A stretch of DNA of 64,000 nt, from NCBI GenBank assembly GCA_038136035.1, contig JAYPYV010000003.1:1-64000 (forward strand). The letters are read 5' to 3'. The position numbers and the translations under genes were made by a program. This document shows, piece by piece, positions 36,104 to 43,592 of this stretch; positions within the stretch are counted from its first letter, which is position 1; each line of letters starts with the position of its first letter. This stretch comes from UBA9926 sp023261215. GTDB taxonomy: Bacteria > Pseudomonadota > Gammaproteobacteria > Pseudomonadales > Azotimanducaceae. The notes under the pieces are model-generated. The model was not told the DNA's origin, did no database searches, and saw nothing but the letters and a program-made list of their open reading frames with translations.

Positions 36104-37317
36104 ACCCAAATCTACAAAAACTCCATGCTTATCCTTTTGCCAGACTGGGGGGGTTACTTGCCGATCTTAAGCCCCAGCAGCCGCCGCTTTCGCTCGCGCT
36201 CGGCGAACCTCAACACCGAGCACCAGACTTTCTGGTTCGGGCCATGCAAGAGGAAGCAACGCTGAGAGAGGGGTTTGGTCGATACCCGGCAACAGAAGGT
36301 ACGATCGGGTTGCGCAACGCAATCTCGACCTTTATCGCACAACGTTTTACGCCAGCGCGCTGTGATCCAGACCGTCACATCTTGCCCGTTAATGGGACCC
36401 GGGAGGCCCTTTTCAGTGTCGCCCAAGCCTTAGCGGATCCTGGCGAGCGACCCCTTGCGATCATTCCGAATCCTTTCTATCAAATCTATGAGGGCGCGGC
36501 GCTCTTGGCAGGCTTAGACATCTTCTATCTCAATGAGTCGTCGCACAACCAATGGAATGCCGCCCCTCAGGCATTAGACGCCCAGCTCCTGAAACAGGTC
36601 GGTCTCATCTACCTTTGCAACCCTGGTAACCCCCACGGACGGGTCCTGAGTGAGCAGGACCTAACGGCATGGATCCAGCTTTCCCAGACCCATCGAATCC
36701 CGATCATCTGCGATGAATGCTACTCAGAAATCTACGATGATGAAGCCAACCCACCCCCCGGACTGCTCACTGTCGCGGCGCAACTGGGTTTGTCCGATTT
36801 TAATTTGTGCCTCGTCTTTAACAGCCTTTCTAAACGCTCTAACCTGCCGGGCTTACGATCGGGCTTCGTTGCGGGCGACCCAGAGCTCATTGAAGCGTTC
36901 AGGCTGTACCGAACCTATCATGGCAGTGCGATGGCTTTGCATACCCAATCGGTCAGCACTTTAGCCTGGCAAGACGAAGACCACGTTGTCGAGAACCGGG
37001 CGCTGTATCGCGAGAAATTCCAAACTTTTTTATCCATCGTGGAACCGGTGTGGCCAATGCAACGACCGTCGGCGAGCTTCTTCCTGTTCCCAGAGATACC
37101 GGTTATCCGTGGGCTCGCCCCCCAAGATGATGAAGCATTCACTCGATGGCTCTTTGAGCATGCGGGGATCAGGGTCTTGCCGGGAAGCTATTTGTCCCGG
37201 GAAGCCGAAGGCGTCAACCCCGGTGCAGGGCATGTGCGTATCGCGCTCGTTGAGGCGGAAGCACAAGTCGAGGCTGCTGCAAGGCGGATCGTTCAGGCAA
37301 TCGCCGAGTCCAGCTGA
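36100..37317 (+). CDS. dapC: Succinyldiaminopimelate aminotransferase DapC
   Basis: A 405-residue fold-type I PLP aminotransferase. The Schiff-base Lys is in NSLSKRSNLPGLRSG, with IYLCNPGNPHGRVLS and ICDECYSEIYDD upstream. The position glnD-dapC-dapD-dapE and the start LNPNLQKLHAYPFARL match DapC of Pseudomonas-type clusters, which makes N-succinyl-LL-2,6-diaminopimelate for lysine and peptidoglycan synthesis. The start is TTG 36100, overlapping the glnD TGA; upstream codons in frame lie inside glnD. Confidence 0.92.
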   Translation: MNPNLQKLHAYPFARLGGLLADLKPQQPPLSLALGEPQHRAPDFLVRAMQEEATLREGFGRYPATEGTIGLRNAISTFIAQRFTPARCDPDRHILPVNGTREALFSVAQALADPGERPLAIIPNPFYQIYEGAALLAGLDIFYLNESSHNQWNAAPQALDAQLLKQVGLIYLCNPGNPHGRVLSEQDLTAWIQLSQTHRIPIICDECYSEIYDDEANPPPGLLTVAAQLGLSDFNLCLVFNSLSKRSNLPGLRSGFVAGDPELIEAFRLYRTYHGSAMALHTQSVSTLAWQDEDHVVENRALYREKFQTFLSIVEPVWPMQRPSASFFLFPEIPVIRGLAPQDDEAFTRWLFEHAGIRVLPGSYLSREAEGVNPGAGHVRIALVEAEAQVEAAARRIVQAIAESS

Positions 37318-37368
37318 ATCTTCTCGCCAAACTGTTTAAACTGGCGCGCTTCAAACAAGGGACAGGCA

Positions 37369-38391
37369 ATGTTTAGTCTTGGAATTGGGCTCGCAAGTAA
37401 AAATCTAAAGGGCGACGTGCTCGATGTGTTTTACCCTTTGGTGCAACTCGATCCCTCGAAAGCACTCGCCGACGCGCTGACACTCGAGCATCCAGCTCTC
37501 GCGACCGCGGATTTTGTCGAAGTCAGTCTAGACGCCTTAGAACCCCTCTCGGTTCATCTGCCGGAAATCGAGACCATCCAGGCGTTGGCATCAAAGAGAG
37601 CCAATCCACATCCCGTGTCGCTGTTGGTCACGCTACTGGCTGAAGATACAGCGGTTCGGTCCACACCGGGCGCCTATCTGAAGCTCCACTTACTCTCATT
37701 GCGCATGGTTCGGCCGAATTCAATGAACCTTGAAGGAATCTACGCCAATCTGCCCAATGTCGCCTGGAGTGCTGAGGGCCCTATCGACCTCTCAGAATTA
37801 TCGGAGCAACAGCTGAAGGCGCGGCTCGAAGGGCGCACGCTCGATATCCTCAGCGTGGACAAGTTCCCTAAAATGACCAATTACGTAGTGCCCTCTGGCG
37901 TGCGCATTGCCGACGCGGCTCGGGTTCGCTTGGGTGCTTACGTAGGCGATGGCACGACCGTCATGCACGAGGGATTCATCAATTTCAACGCGGGCGCCGA
38001 AGGTCCCAACATGGTCGAGGGCCGAATCTCTCAAGGCGTTTTCGTTGCCAAAGGCTCTGATCTTGGCGGTAGTGCATCCACCGCTGGCACACTCTCCGGA
38101 GGCGGAAATCTTGTGATCTCTATTGGCGAAGACTGCTTGATCAGCGCCAATGCAGGCACCGGGATTTCCCTGGGCGACCGATGCACCATTGAGGCAGGGC
38201 TCTATATCACACCCGGCACCGTGATCGAGGTATTGGATGACGCCCTTGCGCCGGTCAAAAAAGTTAAAGCCCGAGAGCTCAATGGACAGAGCGACTTGCT
38301 TTTTATCCGTCATTCGCAGACGGGCCAAGTTCAGTGTCGAACAAACAAAAAAGCCATCGTGCTTAACGAGATGCTTCACAGCCATAACTAG
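37369..38391 (+). CDS. dapD: 2,3,4,5-tetrahydropyridine-2,6-dicarboxylate N-succinyltransferase
   Basis: A 340-residue DapD of the long, Pseudomonas-like type rather than the 274-residue E. coli form. After an N-terminal domain (LGIGLASKNLKGDVLDVFYPL) comes a left-handed beta helix with ADAARVRLGAYVGDGTTVMHEGFINFNAGAEG split over residues about 180-215, and GSDLGGSASTAGTLSGGG. It succinylates tetrahydrodipicolinate with succinyl-CoA. CAAGGGACAGGC precedes ATG 37369. Confidence 0.95.
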   Translation: MFSLGIGLASKNLKGDVLDVFYPLVQLDPSKALADALTLEHPALATADFVEVSLDALEPLSVHLPEIETIQALASKRANPHPVSLLVTLLAEDTAVRSTPGAYLKLHLLSLRMVRPNSMNLEGIYANLPNVAWSAEGPIDLSELSEQQLKARLEGRTLDILSVDKFPKMTNYVVPSGVRIADAARVRLGAYVGDGTTVMHEGFINFNAGAEGPNMVEGRISQGVFVAKGSDLGGSASTAGTLSGGGNLVISIGEDCLISANAGTGISLGDRCTIEAGLYITPGTVIEVLDDALAPVKKVKARELNGQSDLLFIRHSQTGQVQCRTNKKAIVLNEMLHSHN

Positions 38392-38446
38392 GCGCCAACG
38401 ACCTAAAAACTAGGCAAACTCAGCCAGACTGATGGAGAACCCGCGA

Positions 38447-39604
38447 ATGCCGGACCCCATGACTCGGCAAACTCTGCTAGAGCTTACCCGCCGCTTGATC
38501 GAGCGACCGTCTGTTTCGCCCAACGACGAGGGCTGTCAGGAGATCCTCTTTGACCAGCTAAGCCGCGAGGGGTTTGAACGACAGCAACTGGATTTCGAAG
38601 ATGTCCGCAATTTGTGGGCGATCAAACAAGGCGCTCATCCTGGCCCCACGCTGATTTTTGCTGGCCACACTGACGTCGTGCCACCAGGCCCTTTAGCAGA
38701 GTGGACCCACCATCCTTTCAAGTTGACTGTCGTAGACGACATTATTTACGGCCGAGGTGCGGCCGATATGAAAGGCGCACTGGCCGCCATGACCATTGCC
38801 GCAAAAACGTTTTTGACTGACTACCCGGAGTTTAATGGCTCGCTGGGATTTTTGATCACAAGCGATGAAGAAGCCATTGCGACACATGGGACCAAGCTCG
38901 CCATCAAGGCGCTGGTCGATTCGGGTATCAAAGTCGATTACGCAATCGTGGGCGAACCCTCAAGCAGCGAAGTCCTGGGCGACACGATCCGCGTCGGACG
39001 AAGAGGCTCTCTTAATGGTCGCTTGCGGGTCAAAGGACAACAGGGACACGTGGCTTATCCGGAGAGCGTGGTAAACCCGATTCATCTCGCCGCTAAAGCA
39101 CTTTCGGATCTGTGTGATCGACCCTTAGATGAAGGTCATGGCGCCTTCCCGCCATCGACCTTGCAGGTCACAAACATTCATGCGGGTACCGGCGCAACCA
39201 ATGTTGTGCCCGGGGACTGCGAAATCGACTTCAACTTTCGGTATAACACAGCCTGGAATGCAGACCGTTTGATGACTTGGACGCAAGATGCTCTGAGCAC
39301 CACATTGGATGAATTCGAACTCTCCTGGGCGCTCTCAGGTGAACCCTTCTTAACTGGTGAAGGGCCATTGCTCGACGTGGTCGATGCAGCGATTCTAAAA
39401 GTGTGTGGCCAAGTACCGGTCCATTCCACCGGTGGCGGGACGTCAGATGGCCGATTTCTCGCGCCTTACGGCATTGATGTCGTTGAGCTGGGGGTCACCA
39501 ACAGCTCGATTCACAAGATTGATGAACACGTCAGGGTGACCGAACTCATGGGTCTGATCGATCTCTACTATGAGATTATGCGCTCGCTCTTGGTGCGCCC
39601 ATGA
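38447..39604 (+). CDS. dapE: Succinyl-diaminopimelate desuccinylase
   Basis: A 385-residue M20 metallohydrolase releasing LL-diaminopimelate. Zinc ligands: FAGHTDVVPPGP (His), GRGAADMKGALAAM (bridging Asp), TSDEEA (Glu) and the late STGGGTSDGRF block. GGAG at about 38434 is 9 bp before ATG 38447, which is preferred to the ATG at 38432. The stop overlaps the next gene's ATG (ATGA). Together with dapC and dapD it completes the succinylase branch in one transcript. Confidence 0.95.
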   Translation: MPDPMTRQTLLELTRRLIERPSVSPNDEGCQEILFDQLSREGFERQQLDFEDVRNLWAIKQGAHPGPTLIFAGHTDVVPPGPLAEWTHHPFKLTVVDDIIYGRGAADMKGALAAMTIAAKTFLTDYPEFNGSLGFLITSDEEAIATHGTKLAIKALVDSGIKVDYAIVGEPSSSEVLGDTIRVGRRGSLNGRLRVKGQQGHVAYPESVVNPIHLAAKALSDLCDRPLDEGHGAFPPSTLQVTNIHAGTGATNVVPGDCEIDFNFRYNTAWNADRLMTWTQDALSTTLDEFELSWALSGEPFLTGEGPLLDVVDAAILKVCGQVPVHSTGGGTSDGRFLAPYGIDVVELGVTNSSIHKIDEHVRVTELMGLIDLYYEIMRSLLVRP

Positions 39605-39981
39605 CCACTCGATTTCCAGATTTGGAGGCCTATATCAGAGCGCCCGATCTCGAACTTCTTCAGTCGCGTCTTACGATCGAACTGGGGGTCGAAGCGTGGC
39701 AAACCCTCGGACAGCAGATCTCGGGTCATTTCTCTGCAGTGGGCGAACGCGCAGAAATCGTTATTCAGGATCGCGCCTACAAAAACTATTGCAGCGTTTG
39801 GATCAAACACAATGTGACACCCTGGCCCACCGATCTCGATTTTGCAAAGTGGTTAGCTGGGCAATTGCCCTCGGAGGTTCGGTGCAGCCAGAGTGGCTGG
39901 ATCGAAAATGAACCCCTCGACCAGCCAACCCTTTGGTATCGATTACGAGGCACCGATATCGATCAGGTTCGGTGGGATTGA
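39601..39981 (+). CDS. Uncharacterised 126-residue protein between dapE and gspN
   Basis: An acidic, Trp-rich soluble protein (WQTLGQQ, VWIKHNVTPWPTDLDFAKWL, LWYRLRG) with no signal peptide or membrane segment. It is overlapped by 4 bp at its start (ATGA with dapE) and by 1 bp at its end (TGATG with gspN), so it is almost certainly translated from the same mRNA. I do not recognise the family. The end-to-end translational coupling makes it a real gene, but nothing in the sequence shows catalysis or binding. Confidence 0.8.
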   Translation: MTTRFPDLEAYIRAPDLELLQSRLTIELGVEAWQTLGQQISGHFSAVGERAEIVIQDRAYKNYCSVWIKHNVTPWPTDLDFAKWLAGQLPSEVRCSQSGWIENEPLDQPTLWYRLRGTDIDQVRWD

Positions 39982-40709
39982 TGGCGCGCAGTCTTCTTGC
40001 TTTAACGTTTGTCCTTGCACTCGCGTTGATTGCGATAGCCCGATTTCCCGCAAGCCTCGCGTTGGATCTGTTGCTCCCATCGGTCCATCTGCCCAATGAC
40101 CTTCAACTTCGTTATGCCAGGGGGTCTATTTGGCAAGGGCAGATCGATCTGGTTTTTAGGACCTTTCCTGCCACCACGGTCACTTGGGAGATCGACGGAC
40201 TGAACCCTGGCCCTCGACTGAACCTCAGTGCCAAGACGCCAAACGGTCAATCCGAACTGTTCGGCACCCTGTCGGTCAGTTCGAATCGCGTTGAGCTTCA
40301 GGCGCTAAGTTTTTTCCTGTCCTCAAGCGATAGTCTGCAATTGGCCCAAGAGTACGGCCACGACCTTGCTGGCGATCTCAGCGGCGAAGCAATCCATGCG
40401 CATCTTACTGGTCCCTGCTTAGACCAATTGTCAGGCGAGCTGGCTTGGACTGGAGGTCCTCTGACGGTCAACACAGGGTCGAAGCATTATGTCTTAAATA
40501 CGCCACCCATGAGCGGTGATCTCCTCGGAAAGGATTGCGGCCCCGCAGCGCAATTGCGAGCCATGAATCAATCCTCAGCCACCGCAGCGTTTTCAGTGAA
40601 TCAATCCGGGTGGTTCACGGTCGATATCTCTCCTGAACTCATCGCTTTGGTTGATCCATCGGGCGCCAACCCTGGCGGCTCTATGCAGTTTGAAGCAAAA
40701 ATACGGTAA
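39981..40709 (+). CDS. gspN: Type II secretion system protein N
   Basis: A 242-residue bitopic protein: one N-terminal membrane helix (LLALTFVLALALIAIARF) then a periplasmic domain with PNDLQLRYARGSIWQGQ, the L-x(n)-G-S-x-W-x-G segment typical of GspN, and a Cys pair (GPCLDQ, LGKDCGPA). ATG 39981 is favoured over 39933 because it overlaps the upstream stop and starts right at the helix. GspN is an accessory of the T2SS whose exact role is unclear. It directly precedes gspC and gspD. Confidence 0.85.
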   Translation: MARSLLALTFVLALALIAIARFPASLALDLLLPSVHLPNDLQLRYARGSIWQGQIDLVFRTFPATTVTWEIDGLNPGPRLNLSAKTPNGQSELFGTLSVSSNRVELQALSFFLSSSDSLQLAQEYGHDLAGDLSGEAIHAHLTGPCLDQLSGELAWTGGPLTVNTGSKHYVLNTPPMSGDLLGKDCGPAAQLRAMNQSSATAAFSVNQSGWFTVDISPELIALVDPSGANPGGSMQFEAKIR

Positions 40710-40735
40710 CCTCCGGTCAAGAACGAGAGGTCAAC

Positions 40736-41656
40736 ATGGATCTACGCGCATTTGAAGCCCATGGTGAAACCATCACCAAAGTCGCCGCACCCCTGATCGT
40801 CGTTCTCTGGCTGGCCTTCCTGATCATCGACCAAGCCTACTTCTACCTCGACAGCGAGCAATTGATGGATGATCTTGCCGCGATCAAACCTCTCGAGACG
40901 GACCAGGGGCCAGCAGCCCCACTGAAACTCAGTTCGGCGACACTCAGCCTCTTTGGGGAGGTCACCGAACAAGTTGTCGAGCAAGTCAGCGCCCCAGAGA
41001 CTCGCCTCAATCTCGAATTGCAAGGCGTTTTCACCCATGAAAATCCGGCGTTGTCCTCCGCCATCATTGCTGAGCGAGGCAAGAGTGGGGAATTATTTTC
41101 AATTGGCGACCGGGTTCCAGGGAATGCCTTGCTCCATGCCGTCGAATCGGATCATGTTCTGATCAAGCGGGGCAACCGCCTCGAAAAATTGCTCTTTCCC
41201 AAGCAACGGCTTGGCATCACCAGCGTGAGTGATGCCGATAACCGAGCGAATCGAAACCAAACCTCATCTCGAGCACGAACGGCGGGACGCACCCCAATGG
41301 CAAGCAGCGACGACGTATCTCAGACCTCGCCCGCCGATAGACCCTCTCCATCTTTCGATCGTGATCTGCGCCAGACGATGATGCGCAACCCCGATCAAGC
41401 GATACGAGAATTTGGCTTCGAGCCAGTCTCTCAAGGAACGGCTAGCGGGTATCGCGTGGGGTCCAACGCGAGTAACCCTATGATCGCCAGCGCCGGGTTG
41501 CAGCCCGGGGATGTGGTCGTTAGCGTCAATGGCATGCCGGTTGGTGTCGCGATGAATGATGCGAGGCTCTTTGACCAAGTGCGCTCTGCTGGCCGCGCTC
41601 GCGTTGAAGTGGAACGAAATGGTCGACGGTTTTTTCTCACTGTGCCCATACCCTAG
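40736..41656 (+). CDS. gspC: Type II secretion system protein GspC
   Basis: A 306-residue inner-membrane protein linking the T2SS platform to the secretin. Membrane helix VAAPLIVVLWLAFLIIDQAYFY (residues about 16-37), then the homology region (LNLELQGVFTHENPALSSAIIAE, SIGDRVPGNALLHAVESDHV), a low-complexity linker (about 165-215) and a C-terminal PDZ domain (SAGLQPGDVVVSVNGMPV). GAGAGG is 6 bp before the ATG. It stands just before gspD; gspE-M are not in the window. Confidence 0.93.
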   Translation: MDLRAFEAHGETITKVAAPLIVVLWLAFLIIDQAYFYLDSEQLMDDLAAIKPLETDQGPAAPLKLSSATLSLFGEVTEQVVEQVSAPETRLNLELQGVFTHENPALSSAIIAERGKSGELFSIGDRVPGNALLHAVESDHVLIKRGNRLEKLLFPKQRLGITSVSDADNRANRNQTSSRARTAGRTPMASSDDVSQTSPADRPSPSFDRDLRQTMMRNPDQAIREFGFEPVSQGTASGYRVGSNASNPMIASAGLQPGDVVVSVNGMPVGVAMNDARLFDQVRSAGRARVEVERNGRRFFLTVPIP

Positions 41657-41705
41657 TGTCTATGGATCCAGTAAACTCCTCTAAACGGTTGGCCCAGTTT
41701 CGCCC

Positions 41706-43592
41706 ATGGTAAATTTTCAGCGGTGCCTACTCGTCACCCTTTCCCTCATCGCTCTGACTGCTTCAGCGGCAGAGGACGCTTGGAAGATCAATCTCAAGAA
41801 TGCCGATATCCGCGAGTTCATCTCGCAGGTCTCATCGATCACCGGCAAAAGTTTCATCATCGACCCTCGTGTTAAAGGCGATGTCACCGTGGTTTCCAAT
41901 TCCGCAATGGACAAGGCGGGCATTTACGAACTGTTTCTGAGTGTCCTGCAAGTCCATGGCTTCGCGGCGGTGCCTGCTGGCGATGTGGTGAAAATCGTGC
42001 AAACAGTCCTGGCCAAGCAGAGTGGCAATCCGGGTGATTTCCAAGACGGACTCGAATCAGAGGAGCTCGTGACGCGGGTTATACCGGTTCTCAACGCCCC
42101 CTCGGAGGAGATGGTTAAGGTTTTAAGACCTTTGATCCCCCAGTACGGTCAAATCGCTGCCCTGAGCCAGCCTAATGTGGTGATCATCAGCGATCACGCC
42201 GCCAACATTAATCGATTAGTGGAAATCATTAACCGTGTCGACGTTGCCGACAGCCTGGAGGTCTCCATTGTTGACCTCAAAGAAGCTTGGGTTGAAGACA
42301 TCATTACGCTGCTTGAGCAACTTGCACCCGAGCAAATTGGCAAAAGCGCGAAAGGGCCGAATCGCGTGAGTATCGTTGCCAGCGAGAGAACCAATTCGCT
42401 GGTGATCAAAGGTGAGCGCTATACCGTCGCTCGGGTGAAGCAGTTGGTGGCGCAGCTGGACGTACCCGCGAACCGCTCTGGGACCATTAAAGTCGTTCGC
42501 CTCGCCCATTCTGACGCCACAAAAATGGCAGAAATCCTAAACAGCCTCGTCAAAGAACGGAAATCAGGCGATAACGCAGGCATGGTCGAAGTCAGCGTTC
42601 AGGCCGATGAGGCGATCAACGCGTTGGTCATACGAGCCGATCCCGCCAACATGATCGATATCATGGACATCATCGATAGTCTCGATGTCCGGCGCATGCA
42701 GGTGCTGATTGAAGCGGCCATCGTTGAAGTGACTGCCGACTTCAGTCGTCAGTTGGGCAGTGAGCTCGCGGTCGGCGCTGCCGGAACCAGCACCACCCCG
42801 CTGGGTCTTACCGCACCCTCTGGGACACTGGCGCAGATTCTTCAGGGCCTTGCGATCACCGGACAACCGGCAGCACCCTCAAGTTTAGGCGAGTCTCCAC
42901 TGATTGCGGGGGGGCGAATTGACGCCACGGGTACGAGTTTTGCCTTCATTATTAAAGCGCTTGCGGCCAATGGCGATGTCAATCTTCTGTCGACGCCAAG
43001 CATCACGACCATGGACAATGAGGAGGCGAAAATCGTTGTCGGTCAAAACGTACCCTTCAGGACGGGTTCAACCATCACTGGCAGTCAAGGTACGACCAAT
43101 CCCTTCACAACCATCCAGCGTGAAGATGTGGGCTTAACGCTGGAGGTTACACCTCACATCAACAGCGATAACTTGGTTCGTCTTTTGATCCACCAAGAAG
43201 TCTCGGAGGTCGATGCCTCGAGCCTTTCAGTCATCGGCTCGCAGGCTGCCGCAGATCTGATCACAAACAAAAGAACCATTGATACCACGATCCTTGTTGA
43301 GGACAACGAGGTGATCATCCTTGGCGGCTTAATCCGCGATAAAGAAACGCAAGCGGAATCCAGGGTTCCTCTTTTAGGCAGTATTCCCGGACTGGGCATG
43401 TTGTTTCGCAACCGAACGACGTCCACAGAAAAACAAAATCTCATGGTATTTCTCAGGCCCACTGTGCTCTCCAATCAGCAAGACATTGCTGAGGCGACCG
43501 AGCGCAAGTTCAACCGGGTGTTTGAGCTAGAGATTGAGGGCGAGGGTCAAGCCATGGATGTGCTTGGCAATTTGCTCGATGGCAACTTCTAA
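41706..43592 (+). CDS. gspD: Type II secretion system secretin GspD
   Basis: A 628-residue outer-membrane secretin. Signal peptide (CLLVTLSLIALTASAAED), N0 domain (NLKNADIREFISQVSSITGKSFIIDP), N1-N3 repeats (about residues 120-330), then the secretin domain with VEAAIVEV-like start at about 338 and the conserved DNEVIILGGLIRDKE and RVPLLGSIPGLGMLFR. No lipobox and no clear S-domain are seen, so pilotin dependence is uncertain. Its last 14 bp overlap the plsB start. Confidence 0.95.
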   Translation: MVNFQRCLLVTLSLIALTASAAEDAWKINLKNADIREFISQVSSITGKSFIIDPRVKGDVTVVSNSAMDKAGIYELFLSVLQVHGFAAVPAGDVVKIVQTVLAKQSGNPGDFQDGLESEELVTRVIPVLNAPSEEMVKVLRPLIPQYGQIAALSQPNVVIISDHAANINRLVEIINRVDVADSLEVSIVDLKEAWVEDIITLLEQLAPEQIGKSAKGPNRVSIVASERTNSLVIKGERYTVARVKQLVAQLDVPANRSGTIKVVRLAHSDATKMAEILNSLVKERKSGDNAGMVEVSVQADEAINALVIRADPANMIDIMDIIDSLDVRRMQVLIEAAIVEVTADFSRQLGSELAVGAAGTSTTPLGLTAPSGTLAQILQGLAITGQPAAPSSLGESPLIAGGRIDATGTSFAFIIKALAANGDVNLLSTPSITTMDNEEAKIVVGQNVPFRTGSTITGSQGTTNPFTTIQREDVGLTLEVTPHINSDNLVRLLIHQEVSEVDASSLSVIGSQAAADLITNKRTIDTTILVEDNEVIILGGLIRDKETQAESRVPLLGSIPGLGMLFRNRTTSTEKQNLMVFLRPTVLSNQQDIAEATERKFNRVFELEIEGEGQAMDVLGNLLDGNF

